DNA of 64,000 bases from the NCBI GenBank assembly GCA_942492125.1, contig CALODM010000013.1, positions 310,001-374,000 on the forward strand. Reading direction: 5' to 3'. This DNA comes from BCD1 sp942492125. GTDB lineage: Bacteria; Bacteroidota; Bacteroidia; Chitinophagales; Saprospiraceae. A model generated the notes under the pieces. It had not been told where the DNA came from and did no database searches. It saw nothing but the letters and a program-made list of their open reading frames with translations. The stretch's first letter is position 1, and each line of letters opens with the position of its first letter. The position numbers and the translations under genes were made by a program. Positions 44,730 to 54,938 of the stretch are shown one piece after another.

Positions 44730-47246
44730 CTAATCGAGAATAAGTTTCTTTGTAAGGCGCTCCCCATCCATATCGATATCTATCAGGTAAATACCTCCCG
44801 GTAAGCCGGACATGTCGACTACCAATTCTTTGGTTGGCTGGTCAACAGGGTTTAGGCTTTTAACCAGTTGTCCTGTATTGTTATGTATTCTCACGTAAAT
44901 TTCTTTGGCCGTTTTTTCCATGGCAATGGTAAATTGTCCACTGCTTGGATTAGGAAAAATTTTCACGGTATTTTGATCAACTACTGGTTCATTTGCACTT
45001 ACCATTACAGCCTCTGTAAGTGGTACTCCGGAGAAGGTTACCAGGTTGGTAGCGACGATCAAATGCGGGTTGAACCCATCATTACAGTCGTCACAGGTCA
45101 CACCGCTGACGCATCCCGGGTTATTGGGGTGACAATTATCTACATAATCTTCATCAAAAATGTATTCCAGGGCAACATTATTCCCAATATATTCAGTCAT
45201 ATTGTAATCAAACCACGGGGCAATAGCTCCCGGACACCATCCGGCTCTGTCATGGAACCAGGTACCGTTTTGTGGGCTGCACCCGTCCGGATTCGGATTA
45301 CAGTCATTCCAGTTGTGCTGTTCAAAGGTCTGGCTGCCATTTACCCAAATATGGTGAGTATCTTCATGGAATTCTGCTGCATTACCAGTATTGTTATCTC
45401 CCCAGCCATGCCCTGTAGAAACTACCTTGAGGGTTGCAGCAACCGCATTTTCATTGAATGAAATATTGACTGGTTCAACGGGCTGAAGATTATCCGGATC
45501 TCCGAAGGGATAAGTCTCATTCCACAAACGGGTAACCGAACTGTAGGGATATTCAGGTGTCCCAGTTGTAAAAGCAATCGAAAGGTCGTAGAGAAATCCA
45601 TTGTCGAGCGTACCGCAATTTAAACGGAAAGCAATTTTACCCTGGAGGATAGACATATAATCTGTTAGGTCAATTGCATGAGAACAAGGTACGCCATATG
45701 GCGTAATATAGCGAATGATTTCAATCCATTCGCCGTTGTGGCCTTTCGCTTCTATGCTGGCCACACGATCCCAGGGCCCACAACCTCCGGTAGGGCAGTT
45801 AACATCAAGATTTGCCACAATCTGACTGTATGCGCCCAGGTAGGAAGGGAGTTCAGCTTCTACTACCTGTGAAGATATGCCCGTGTTTAGCCAAACATCG
45901 TCAGCAGCTAAAATCTCCACATCGGTTGCTGAATCAACAATATTTATGTTGACAGTTTCGGTAAAGGAAGCGCCAAAGTTACTACTGGCAACAATGTCTA
46001 AAGTATAATTGCCGTAAGCGGGAGGCGTCCACCAGCCTGTGTAATGTCCATTTTGCCAGTTGGTGGCTTCTACTGTTTGTCCGTCAACCTCGAAACTTAC
46101 ACTCTGAACAGAAAACAATTCCTGGTATTCAATATTCACAATTGCAGCCAACTGTATGGCCGTTAAAGAGGGTACATATACATCTCCTGATAAGGGACTT
46201 CTGGCCTCGACAGACGGTACATGTGTTTCAGGGTCGATCACCTGGAAGGTATTGAACAGGTCATCCGCGGGATCGTAATTATCATCTCCGGGTTGGCTGG
46301 CTTTGATGGTCACCGCTCCGGCAATTCCGTCGAGCGTAACGGTGTTGCCCGAAACGGTTGCAGGCCCAGAAACTACTTCATAATTTACCGGTAGTCCTGA
46401 GCTGGCATTTCCCCCAAGATCAAAAGGCGCATCAGTGGTTAGTTTGTTTGGAATCTGAGGAAAAGTAATGGCCTGAAACCCAACATTAAGTTCTCCGCCA
46501 AAATTGGAAGTTTCTCCATTCATGGCAAAATTCAACAAATTTGCGTTTCTATCTCCGCCACCAACTTCACTGATCAACTCGGTAATGGAAGTATTGTCTT
46601 CATAGGGAACTCCCTGGTTGAATTTGTAATAAGCTTCAAGCCCTTCTTCATCTCCAGTCAATTCATTTTCCATCATGTCCTGGATTTCTTCCTGGGTCAA
46701 AGCTTTACTCCAAAGAGAAACCTCATCTGCACGTCCTCCAAAGTAAAAATTGAAATCTGCCAAAATGCTGCGTCCAATCGCAAAATCTATGTTGGTGGAT
46801 GAAAAATTTCCGGAAGCGGAAGAACTCCCTTTTAGATTTCCGTCAATGTATAACTTTACACTTGATCCGTCATATAACCAGACAATGTGTTGCCATACCT
46901 GGGGCACAATGGTAAAGTTGGGGCCTACATATTCGTGCAGGCCGGTATTGGTTTCCAGGCGGCACTCTAAAGTACCGTTATCCAATTGGATAATGTAAAA
47001 ACCATTCCCACTACCGTCTCGCATTCCCATCATGCCCTGACCATAAGCCAGTTGATCGGTGTAAAACCAGCCGGCCATGGTAATACCATCGGCATTGGCA
47101 ATGTATTGGGAACCATCCTCAAGGATCACATGGTCATTTATTTTGTCAAAATGAAGGTATTGATCCGATTGCCCCAGTAGGAAACCAGGAGAAAGAATGA
47201 TGAGCAAAATCAGGATTGATTTGAGCTTTGAGTCGAAATTTTTCAT
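44730..47246 (-). CDS. LamG / PNGase F-like secreted protein with T9SS sorting domain
   Basis: An 838-residue protein. Signal peptide (to about residue 26); a LamG concanavalin-like domain (YLHFDKINDHVILEDG to about 210); Ig-like linkers; then two PNGase F-like beta domains, about residues 445-740. The second pair has CPTGGCGPWDRVASIEAKG, YITPYGVPCSHAIDLTDY and STGHGWGDNNTGNAAEF, the features of the N- and C-terminal domains of peptide-N-glycosidase F. A type A sorting domain closes the protein (IFPNPSSGQFTIAM to KKLILD). PNGase F removes N-glycans from glycoproteins; enzymatic activity here is inferred. It is the last gene of the susC-susD operon, 66 bases from susD. Confidence 0.83.
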   Translation of the reverse strand: MKNFDSKLKSILILLIILSPGFLLGQSDQYLHFDKINDHVILEDGSQYIANADGITMAGWFYTDQLAYGQGMMGMRDGSGNGFYIIQLDNGTLECRLETNTGLHEYVGPNFTIVPQVWQHIVWLYDGSSVKLYIDGNLKGSSSASGNFSSTNIDFAIGRSILADFNFYFGGRADEVSLWSKALTQEEIQDMMENELTGDEEGLEAYYKFNQGVPYEDNTSITELISEVGGGDRNANLLNFAMNGETSNFGGELNVGFQAITFPQIPNKLTTDAPFDLGGNASSGLPVNYEVVSGPATVSGNTVTLDGIAGAVTIKASQPGDDNYDPADDLFNTFQVIDPETHVPSVEARSPLSGDVYVPSLTAIQLAAIVNIEYQELFSVQSVSFEVDGQTVEATNWQNGHYTGWWTPPAYGNYTLDIVASSNFGASFTETVNINIVDSATDVEILAADDVWLNTGISSQVVEAELPSYLGAYSQIVANLDVNCPTGGCGPWDRVASIEAKGHNGEWIEIIRYITPYGVPCSHAIDLTDYMSILQGKIAFRLNCGTLDNGFLYDLSIAFTTGTPEYPYSSVTRLWNETYPFGDPDNLQPVEPVNISFNENAVAATLKVVSTGHGWGDNNTGNAAEFHEDTHHIWVNGSQTFEQHNWNDCNPNPDGCSPQNGTWFHDRAGWCPGAIAPWFDYNMTEYIGNNVALEYIFDEDYVDNCHPNNPGCVSGVTCDDCNDGFNPHLIVATNLVTFSGVPLTEAVMVSANEPVVDQNTVKIFPNPSSGQFTIAMEKTAKEIYVRIHNNTGQLVKSLNPVDQPTKELVVDMSGLPGGIYLIDIDMDGERLTKKLILD

Positions 47247-47312
47247 AGAATTAAAGTTTTTGCTTTTAATGGAAGAAAGAAAATTTTATTTCACATTTTT
47301 TGGGACTAATGA

Positions 47313-48911
47313 TTAATCAGGCATCCACCAGATTTTGGTAAGGTGAGAGTCTTCGCCCATTTTGGCCACCTGAATTGCCCAGTTGTCAGGGTTGTTTTCA
47401 ACCTCACCCGGAGGATAGGCAAACCGGTAGTGCGTTTTGATATCCCCTTCATGAGGTGTTTGTCCTCCCGTTCTTCTAATAAGGGCATAAGCCTCCCATG
47501 GTTGACGGAAAGCATCAATCCACCTTTGGGCATAAATGAGTTCAAGTTTTTTGGTACTTGTGAAAATACTCATTTGGGGAAGGTTGATGATTGCAAATAT
47601 TTCATTATAGGTCAAAGGCTCTTGAGCATTGGTCCAAATCTGACAATTGTAGGCCACCTCCTGCCAAAATTCAATGGATTCAGCAAGTCCCAGGGTATAT
47701 TCTCCATCGGCCTCTCCTTCATCAGCTGGTATTCCTAAACCTCGAAAATAGATCTCCGCCAGAAGATAATGAATCTCAGCGGCTGTCATGATGATTTCTG
47801 GTACATCGTATTCATCCCGGACAAGATAATAGTTTAAGGGTGAATAAATATTGTCCTGCCCCTTTATGTTATAATTGTCATCCCGGTGATATTGATAGGG
47901 GATACCTCCGGATTGAGGTGTATTGTCATCTGGGTTTTGTGGGAATGGTACCCATTCATTGGCATTGTTGGGTTCAAAGAAAACATAAACCCTTGGATCA
48001 AAGATGCCGCTGCCATCGGTGTCGTCGTTTATGGACATCTGGTGCCAGATATTACTACCCATCCTGAGTTTTTTGTGCTCCCGGAATGACCAACCCACGG
48101 ATTCGTTTAACCATTGCTGTTGCCGTGGAATCATGAGTACATTATCTTCATTGTCTTTAATCAGCGGCAGATCATTGTCAATAATTTCCTGTATGATCAG
48201 ACCGGCTGTTTGAGGGTTTTTTTCATACATGCGAACTGCGTGACGTAATCTAAGGCTGTTGGCAAATTTTATCCAATGATGCAAGTTTCCTTTTAAGAGT
48301 GTTTCAAAATCACCCAGGTCGTAATAGGGGGCACCGGAATTTGTTACGGGATTTGGAATGGGGTTGATGTTTTCTACTGCCCATTTGAGTTCGTCCTGTA
48401 AAAATAAATAGATGTTCTCCTGTGAATCAAACTTCGGACGCGCATAGGCCAAGTCTTCAAATCCCCGTCCTGCCTCGAAAAAGGGAATGTCTCCAAAAAG
48501 GTCCGTCAATCTGAATGTTTTATAGGCCAGCAATATCTTGACCATGGCTCTGACATTATTCAGCGCTTCAGGATCACCTTCCCATGCTTCAAAACGGGAT
48601 TCAAGTTCCCGAATATGTGCCAGCGTGATGTAATAGTTATTCCAAACCTCCTCTGTTCCAATGGAAACATTCTGAAAGGTAGCTGAGGAAAGAGCCGCCT
48701 GCTGCGTGATTTCGTAGAGTGTTTCGTTATGCATGTAAAACTGTTCATTCCACCCCAATCGAAGTGAATTGACACAGGTATTGAACAAAGGACCAATTTC
48801 GGTCTCCGTTGATTGAAAGGGGTTTTTATTTAATGCTTCAAAACCCTTATCACAGGAGGCAATTAATGTAAAGCCCATCAGTGCCAGAATGTATGTTCGT
48901 AAAGTATTCAT
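47313..48911 (-). CDS. SusD/RagB-like surface glycan-binding lipoprotein
   Basis: A 532-residue protein with lipobox ALMGFTLIASC (Cys20), followed by the SusD-like opening FEALNKNPFQST. The bulk is helical with TPR-like helices (NNYYITLAHIRELESRF, VRAMVKILLAYKTFRLTDLFGDIPF, KGNLHHWIKFANSLRLRHAVRM). The LTDLFGDIPF and IKFANSLRLR motifs are typical of SusD-like_2 proteins. It forms the lid on the SusC barrel at the cell surface. It is 44 bases from the susC stop. Confidence 0.93.
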   Translation of the reverse strand: MNTLRTYILALMGFTLIASCDKGFEALNKNPFQSTETEIGPLFNTCVNSLRLGWNEQFYMHNETLYEITQQAALSSATFQNVSIGTEEVWNNYYITLAHIRELESRFEAWEGDPEALNNVRAMVKILLAYKTFRLTDLFGDIPFFEAGRGFEDLAYARPKFDSQENIYLFLQDELKWAVENINPIPNPVTNSGAPYYDLGDFETLLKGNLHHWIKFANSLRLRHAVRMYEKNPQTAGLIIQEIIDNDLPLIKDNEDNVLMIPRQQQWLNESVGWSFREHKKLRMGSNIWHQMSINDDTDGSGIFDPRVYVFFEPNNANEWVPFPQNPDDNTPQSGGIPYQYHRDDNYNIKGQDNIYSPLNYYLVRDEYDVPEIIMTAAEIHYLLAEIYFRGLGIPADEGEADGEYTLGLAESIEFWQEVAYNCQIWTNAQEPLTYNEIFAIINLPQMSIFTSTKKLELIYAQRWIDAFRQPWEAYALIRRTGGQTPHEGDIKTHYRFAYPPGEVENNPDNWAIQVAKMGEDSHLTKIWWMPD

Positions 48912-48955
48912 CTATTTAAAAATTTGTCTCCTTTTTCAAATGAGGAGAATAGTTC

Positions 48956-51900
48956 TTAGAAAGAGGCTTTTAAATTAAAACTAAAAGAGCGCATGCTGGG
49001 GAAGGAGGCCCATTCGAGCCCCTGCGCATTACCAGAACCATTGGCACCTTCCGGATTGATATTGTCCGGTAAACTTGCATAAATATAAAACAGGTCGCGG
49101 CCCACAACGGAAGCAGTCAGGTTTTGAAATATTTTGGATTTGCCGAGAATTTTCTCAGGAAAGTCATAGGTCAAAGCCACCTCCCTAAGTTTTACCCATG
49201 AATTTTCCAGGATGCCCGGAGTGGTCAGGAAATGTCCCCAGCCCCCTGCGTTGGGTACATATTTAAAGTAATAATGCACGACTTTGTCATTGGGAGAACC
49301 ATCAACATGCACGCCATCAAGGATGACACCGATATTCCTTACATTACCGGCCGGGTCTGTGTAGGGGAGTCCGCCTCCCTGTCTTTCCACCAAGGTTTCG
49401 GGACTTTGTCCTGTTTGCAATCCAATAACGTAAGAACCTGCATAAATATCTCCTCCCCACTTGGTATCAACCAGGGTAGTCAATCTAAAATTTTTATAGC
49501 CTATCCTCATATTCCATCCGCCTGTAAACTTTGGGGCAGCATTGCCTATTGGCACCTGGTTTTCAGTGAACAGGTAATGCGTGCCGGCCTCATTGACCAC
49601 AGGTTTACCCGTTTCTTCATGATAGATATAATCATAACCTACAATGGTACCATATTCTTCTCCTTCTCTTACTGCTATGGCCGGGCCATTAAGGCCCCAA
49701 ATATCAGCCAGGGGCAAGATGTTGGCACCCTCACCCAGGCTGATGATTTTATTGCGGTTGCGGCTGATGTTAAAACCGGTTTGCCAGTAAAATTGCTTTT
49801 GCTGAACCAGGGTAAGGTCAAGCGTTCCCTCGAAACCCTGATTTTGGATTTCTCCGGTGTTTATTTTGATGAAATTGGCCCCGGAGGATGCTGGCAGTGG
49901 AGCATCAAGAATCTGTGCAAAGGACCAGATCTGGTAATAGGTCAAATCGAGTTGAACCCTGTCATTCAATAACCCCAAACTGATGCCGGCTTCATAGGAA
50001 TTAGCCAATTGAGGTTTAAGCTCTAAAGGAGGAATGGTTGTTGGCAGGGTAGCTGTCTGGCTTCCGCCAAAATCACTGGTGGCATAGGTGAAGTCCAGGG
50101 CGAAAGGATCGGTATCTGTGGCAGTCTCGGCATAGGCCGCTCTGAGTTTCACGAAATTTATCCAGTCAGACCTAAGGTCAATAGCTTCACTTAAGATAAA
50201 GCTCAATGAAGCGGAAGGGTAGAAGTAGGAGTTGTTCTGAATGGGTAATGCTGAAGACCAGTCGTTTCGACCGCTAATTTCAAGAAATAGAAAATCCCGG
50301 TAATGGAGGTTCAAAAATCCATAAAGGGAATTGATCTTTTTGTCAAAGCGCACCTCAGAAGGTATGGGAACATCAATCCTGTCTTTGTAATTGTTAAATG
50401 TAAATAACCATGGATTGACCCATTCGGATGTACTGCCCTTAATCGCATAACGACTTCGTTGCCACTGAGTACCCCCAAAGGAAATGCTGCCGCCAAAGGC
50501 TTTTCCAAACAGACTTTTTTTATGGGCTGTAATCAGGAATTCATTATTAAGAACCTTGTTGCGATCCAATTCATTCGAATAAAATCCTCCAAGCACACCA
50601 AGCTTGTCAATGGGGTTATTTCTGGTTTCAAATTCTGTAAGGGTAAAATCCAGCCCTAATTTTCCGGTAATGTTCAACCAGTCTGTAACATCATAGGTCA
50701 GGGAAATTCCGCCGATTAGCTTGTTTCGATCCAGCTGAGTATTGTTGTTGTAAGTATTCCACCACAAATGAGGAGGTGAAAATGTAAAGGGGTAATTCCC
50801 GCCATATTCATTACGGGTACCATCCGGCAGGATGTTTATTTCTTTTTCGAGCCCTTTGTAACTTCTTGGCCAGCTGTATAAAATCCCTTTGCCAAAAGAT
50901 CCGTTATTGTCGTCTCCTAAAACCGGGCTGTTTAAACGGCTGTAGTTGATGTAGGAAAGTGAAATGTCCGCATGGACTTTGGATGAAATGTCGAGCCTTG
51001 AACCAATATTGGCTGTGGTCTGATCGAAATTACTATTAGGAACAACAGCCCCATGATCTGTTCGGGTTAGAGAAACCCGCATGGTTCCCATCTTGCCACC
51101 TCCGGAAAAGGAAAGGTTATGGGTGGTCGTATGACCATTGTCAAAAAACAGTTTTAAATTATCCGGCTGAGGATCATAAGGTCTTAGTTCTCCGTCCCAC
51201 CAACGAACCATTTGTCCTTCCATCTTCGGGCCCCAGGAAACGCCGGTAGAGTAAAAACCAAAAGTTTCAAAAGTGGTCAATCCAAAAGGGCCATTATTGG
51301 TATGAATATTATTGGGGTAGATGTATTCGCCCTCTGCATTCATTTCCAGTTGAGGTTCCAATAAACTCACAGGACCTCCCGATCCGTAAACGTTTTGTAC
51401 CTGGCGATATCGGAAGGGCTGAATAATTTTATGGACTATATTGTAGGTGATCCCTATGCCTTTTTGCTGCTGTCCGCGTTTTGTGGTGATGATAATGACA
51501 CCATTGGCCCCTCTTGAACCGTAAAGGGCTGAAGCTGTTGGCCCTTTTAGGATGTTCATGGTTTCGATGTCCTGGGGATTAATATTATTGATGGCAGAAC
51601 CCCAATCAACGCCACGACCTACATCTGACAAGCCTGTTTCATTTTCCAGGGGAATTCCATCCACAATGATCAAAGGTTGATTGTTGCCTTTCAGATTGTT
51701 ATTTCCCCGGATCGTGATCCTTGTCGTTCCGCCTTCTACACCATTTGGAGAACTAATTTGCACGCCTGCTGATTTTCCGCTGAGGGCCGAAATCAGGTTG
51801 GATGCATTTGATTTTTCCAATGTTTCACCATCGACGGTTTCTGCAGAATAACCCAGTTCTCTTTTTTGTCTTTTGATTCCCAAAGCGGTAACGACTACTT

Positions 51901-52207
51901 CCCCTAATTGCTCAGCATCACCAGACAGGGTAAGATCTATTATTGTACGACCTTCAATAGCAATTTCTTTGGCCTGAAACCCAATATAGCTGAATACCAA
52001 AATGGCGTTTCCGGGGGCTTCGATGGAATATTTGCCATCAAAATCAGAAATGGTTCCTTTATCGGAACCCTTAACCGTAATATTAACTCCGAAAAGTGGT
52101 TCGCCGTCTTCTTCAGAGGTGATAACTCCACTCACTGTATTTTGGGTGAAAACAACTGATGAGGTACTCAAGAATAGAATAGTAACTAAAAGTAGATATC
52201 TCCACAT
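48956..52207 (-). CDS. SusC/RagA TonB-linked outer-membrane transporter
   Basis: A 1083-residue protein: signal peptide (MWRYLLLVTILFLSTSSVVF), carboxypeptidase-like domain (TVSGVITSEEDGEPLFGVNI to about 105), plug with ALGIKRQKRELGYSAETVDG, SNASNLISALSGKSAGVQI, ITIRGNNNLKGNNQPLIIVDG and ILKGPTASALYGSRGANGVI, then the 22-strand barrel to the end (SFNLKASF). It imports glycans or peptides across the outer membrane with TonB. Pairing with SusD and a PNGase F-like protein suggests glycoprotein-derived glycans as cargo. Confidence 0.95.
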   Translation of the reverse strand: MWRYLLLVTILFLSTSSVVFTQNTVSGVITSEEDGEPLFGVNITVKGSDKGTISDFDGKYSIEAPGNAILVFSYIGFQAKEIAIEGRTIIDLTLSGDAEQLGEVVVTALGIKRQKRELGYSAETVDGETLEKSNASNLISALSGKSAGVQISSPNGVEGGTTRITIRGNNNLKGNNQPLIIVDGIPLENETGLSDVGRGVDWGSAINNINPQDIETMNILKGPTASALYGSRGANGVIIITTKRGQQQKGIGITYNIVHKIIQPFRYRQVQNVYGSGGPVSLLEPQLEMNAEGEYIYPNNIHTNNGPFGLTTFETFGFYSTGVSWGPKMEGQMVRWWDGELRPYDPQPDNLKLFFDNGHTTTHNLSFSGGGKMGTMRVSLTRTDHGAVVPNSNFDQTTANIGSRLDISSKVHADISLSYINYSRLNSPVLGDDNNGSFGKGILYSWPRSYKGLEKEINILPDGTRNEYGGNYPFTFSPPHLWWNTYNNNTQLDRNKLIGGISLTYDVTDWLNITGKLGLDFTLTEFETRNNPIDKLGVLGGFYSNELDRNKVLNNEFLITAHKKSLFGKAFGGSISFGGTQWQRSRYAIKGSTSEWVNPWLFTFNNYKDRIDVPIPSEVRFDKKINSLYGFLNLHYRDFLFLEISGRNDWSSALPIQNNSYFYPSASLSFILSEAIDLRSDWINFVKLRAAYAETATDTDPFALDFTYATSDFGGSQTATLPTTIPPLELKPQLANSYEAGISLGLLNDRVQLDLTYYQIWSFAQILDAPLPASSGANFIKINTGEIQNQGFEGTLDLTLVQQKQFYWQTGFNISRNRNKIISLGEGANILPLADIWGLNGPAIAVREGEEYGTIVGYDYIYHEETGKPVVNEAGTHYLFTENQVPIGNAAPKFTGGWNMRIGYKNFRLTTLVDTKWGGDIYAGSYVIGLQTGQSPETLVERQGGGLPYTDPAGNVRNIGVILDGVHVDGSPNDKVVHYYFKYVPNAGGWGHFLTTPGILENSWVKLREVALTYDFPEKILGKSKIFQNLTASVVGRDLFYIYASLPDNINPEGANGSGNAQGLEWASFPSMRSFSFNLKASF

Positions 52208-52751
52208 AAGCTTTAAAGTTGTCGTTTAACGTTTTATATGAGACAATTGGAGTTCCGGGTTATTGACAGGAAACTGGAAATACTTCCTTTTTCATCAAAA
52301 AACTGAATTCAGAAAATGTGATCTTAAGGAGTAATTGATTTGAAAAAATAAATGTAAGGATTTTTTTTTGGAGCGTCTGATGGTTTTTGTTGAAGAATGC
52401 AAAACATATTACCAGGTTAGGCCGGATAACAATGTTTCAATTAAATCAAATGAAGGTGAGGATTTTAGCTTTGTCTGACAGGGGGCAGAAAAACCCTACG
52501 CAATCTCCTGCGAACTCGAAGACACGCGAATACCTTAACCTGAATTATCAGGTAGTGCGTAAAAGGGAGTACTTACATCTGCCTTTCTGCGATCAGCAGG
52601 CAGGTCTGCTCGAAAATTCATCAATCACTTCATTCCTGCCTGCCTGGCGGCAGGTGAGGTTCGAAGAATTAATGAATTTTCAAACAAATGTGACGTGTGT
52701 CTTAAGGAGTCACCTGATGCCCAAAGAGAAATTAATACGACCGGCGGGAAT
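52208..52751. other. 540-base noncoding region with palindromic repeat cluster
   Basis: A gap between divergent-looking ends: susC start and oligopeptidase B stop. It contains CAGGT/ACCTG (52540-52555 region), GCAGGCAGG (52596-52604) with CCTGCCTGC (52635-52643), CCTGCC with GGCAGG, and GAAAATTCATCAAT (52612-52625) with ATTAATGAATTTTC (52668-52681), 13 of 14 paired. Taken together this is a structured intergenic repeat sharing the ATCAGCAGGC core with the 3629-3844 element. The long plus-strand frame 52387-52932 runs antisense into the oligopeptidase and is not accepted. Confidence 0.5.
52590..52685. repeat. compound palindromic repeat
   Basis: Nested inverted repeats, with the outer GAAAATTCAT/ATGAATTTTC arms enclosing the GC-rich CCTGCC/GGCAGG stem and an upstream GCAGGCAGG copy. 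It lies 65-160 bases beyond the oligopeptidase B stop and may act in termination or be an amplified intergenic element. Confidence 0.5.
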
Positions 52752-54797
52752 TTATATTTTTCCGGCAAGATCCAGAATGAATGCATATCCCAAAGCAATC
52801 TCTTTGAGGGATTCGAATCTTCCCGAGGCACCTCCGTGCCCTGCTTCTAAATTGGTATGCATAAGCAATAAATTATCATCTGTTTTCATTTCTCTTAGCT
52901 TGGCAACCCATTTGGCCGGCTCCCAATATTGAACCTGGGAATCATGAAGACCGGTAGTTATGAGCATATGTGGATAATCTTTGGCTTCTACGTTGTCATA
53001 GGGGGAATAAGATTTGATATAATCGTAGTATTTTTTATCGTTGGGATTACCCCATTCGTCATATTCTCCGGTGGTGAGAGGGATACTGTCGTCCAGCATG
53101 GTAGTTACTACGTCTACAAACGGTACGGCTGCCACTACACCTTTCCATAACGCTGGTTCGAGATTGATTATGGCACCCATCAACAAACCTCCTGCGCTGC
53201 CGCCCATGGCAAAAATACTTTCCTTGCTGGTGTATTTTTTATCAATGAGGAATTTGGCGCAATCAATGAAATCGTAAAAAGTGTTTTTCTTTTTCAAAAG
53301 CCTGCCATCATCATACCAATGGCGCCCCATTTCCTCTCCACCACGGATATGAGCAATGGCAAAAGCAAATCCACGATCCAGTAAACTCAACCGGATCGAG
53401 CTGAAATATGGCTCCATACTGTAGCCATAACTGCCATAGGCATATTGCAACAAGGGAGCTTTGCCGTCTTTATTAAATCCTTTTCTGTAAACAATGGAGA
53501 CAGGCACTTTTACGCCATCGCGAACGGTGACAAATATTCTTTCTGACTCATAATTCTGAGGATCAAACCCTCCAAGCACCTCTTTTTGTTTCATCAATTT
53601 GAATTCCCTGGTTTTCATGTGGTAATCATAAACGGTGGGAGGTGTTGTCATCGACTGGTAATGAATACGCAGAATATCGGTATCAAATTCAAGATTAACG
53701 GAAGTTCCTGTTAGGTGAGCATCATCCTTAAATTGGATATAGTGTTCTTCCCCTTTTGAAGGAATGATCCGAAGTTGTGTGATCCCTTCAATTCTTTCAG
53801 ACAATACGAGGTACTCGTTGAAGATATCCATGTCTTCCAGCAATACATCATCTCTGTGCGCGATGACTTCCTGCCAGTTTTCTTTATGGGTATTTTTAAC
53901 AGAAGTTTTCATCAGACGGAAGTTCCGGGCATCCAGGTTGGTGCGGATATAAAAATCCTCCTTAAAATGGGCGAGGTCGTATTCCAAACCCCGGACCCTT
54001 TCCTGAAAAAGTGTGAATTCACCTTCCGGATCATTGGCATCCAGGAACCGGTACTCAGAGGTAAGGGTTTGCAGGGATCCTATAACGAGGTATTTATCTG
54101 ATTTCGTTTTATAGATGAATGTCCGGAAGGTGTCATCTGTTTCGTGCCAGATTTCAACATCTTCCTCAACCGGAGTGCCCAGTTTGTGCCTGAAAATTTT
54201 GTAAGGGCGTAATGAATCATCCTTAACGGTATAAAAAAGGGTTTGATTATCATTGGCCCAGGCGATATTTCCGGAGGTGTTGGGTATAACATCCTGTAGC
54301 AAATCTCCGGTTTCCAGGTTTTTAAACCGGATCGTATAAATTCTGCGACTGACAGTATCTTCGCTGTATGCCAAAAGCCTGTTATCCAGGCTGACTTCAA
54401 AAGTTTCTATATTGAAAAAGGAATGATCCTTAGCGAGATCGTTAACTTCCAGCATGATCTCTTCAGGTGCGTCGAGATGGCCTTTCTTGCGGGAGTAAAT
54501 GGGATATTCTTTTCCTGTTTCATATCGGGTCAGATAAAAGTACCCATTGTCCTTGTAAGGCACTGATTGATCATCTTCTTTGATCCGTCCTTTCATCTCC
54601 AGGAAAAGTTCTTCCCGGAATTTCTTGATATGGGCTAAGTTGGCTTCGAGATATTCATTTTCTGCTTTGAGGTATTTGATCACATCTTCATTTTCACGGT
54701 CATTTAACCAGTAGTAATTATCTATCCTGGTGTCCCCATGAATGGTGAGTTCTTTTTTTATTTTTTTTGCACGAGGAGCCTTTATTGGTGATTGCAT
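52752..54797 (-). CDS. ptrB: oligopeptidase B (S9 prolyl-oligopeptidase family)
   Basis: A 681-residue cytoplasmic enzyme with no signal peptide. The N-terminal PIKAPRAKKIKKELTIHGD is followed by a seven-bladed propeller to about residue 410, and the C-terminal hydrolase has MGGSAGGLLMGA (Ser534), GLHDSQVQYWEP (Asp619) and EAGHGGASGR (His654). The RGGEEMGRHWYDDGRL motif is characteristic of oligopeptidase B, which cuts after Arg and Lys in short peptides. It is divergent from a MATE pump gene. Confidence 0.95.
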   Translation of the reverse strand: MQSPIKAPRAKKIKKELTIHGDTRIDNYYWLNDRENEDVIKYLKAENEYLEANLAHIKKFREELFLEMKGRIKEDDQSVPYKDNGYFYLTRYETGKEYPIYSRKKGHLDAPEEIMLEVNDLAKDHSFFNIETFEVSLDNRLLAYSEDTVSRRIYTIRFKNLETGDLLQDVIPNTSGNIAWANDNQTLFYTVKDDSLRPYKIFRHKLGTPVEEDVEIWHETDDTFRTFIYKTKSDKYLVIGSLQTLTSEYRFLDANDPEGEFTLFQERVRGLEYDLAHFKEDFYIRTNLDARNFRLMKTSVKNTHKENWQEVIAHRDDVLLEDMDIFNEYLVLSERIEGITQLRIIPSKGEEHYIQFKDDAHLTGTSVNLEFDTDILRIHYQSMTTPPTVYDYHMKTREFKLMKQKEVLGGFDPQNYESERIFVTVRDGVKVPVSIVYRKGFNKDGKAPLLQYAYGSYGYSMEPYFSSIRLSLLDRGFAFAIAHIRGGEEMGRHWYDDGRLLKKKNTFYDFIDCAKFLIDKKYTSKESIFAMGGSAGGLLMGAIINLEPALWKGVVAAVPFVDVVTTMLDDSIPLTTGEYDEWGNPNDKKYYDYIKSYSPYDNVEAKDYPHMLITTGLHDSQVQYWEPAKWVAKLREMKTDDNLLLMHTNLEAGHGGASGRFESLKEIALGYAFILDLAGKI

Positions 54798-54924
54798 AAT
54801 TTGTTGTTCTTGGTGAGTTGTTTTTTTGATGCGAAATAAAGGTGCAAATTAAAGAAAAACTTTTCGCACAAAAAACAGTTGCACGGAATAGTGGTCCGGG
54901 CTACAATTTTAGTGTTATTAATAT

Positions 54925-54932
54925 TACATTTG
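54925..54932 (+). promoter_or_regulatory. -7 box adjacent to the MATE start codon
   Basis: TACATTTG matches TAnnTTTG and ends only 6 bases before the ATG at 54939. Transcription would begin at or next to the start codon, so the mRNA may be leaderless. Confidence 0.42.
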
Positions 54933-54938
54933 CACCAT

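Noticed and set aside
52387..52932. A 181-codon plus-strand frame
   Set aside because: It runs through palindromic repeats and then antisense to oligopeptidase B; no recognisable protein features.
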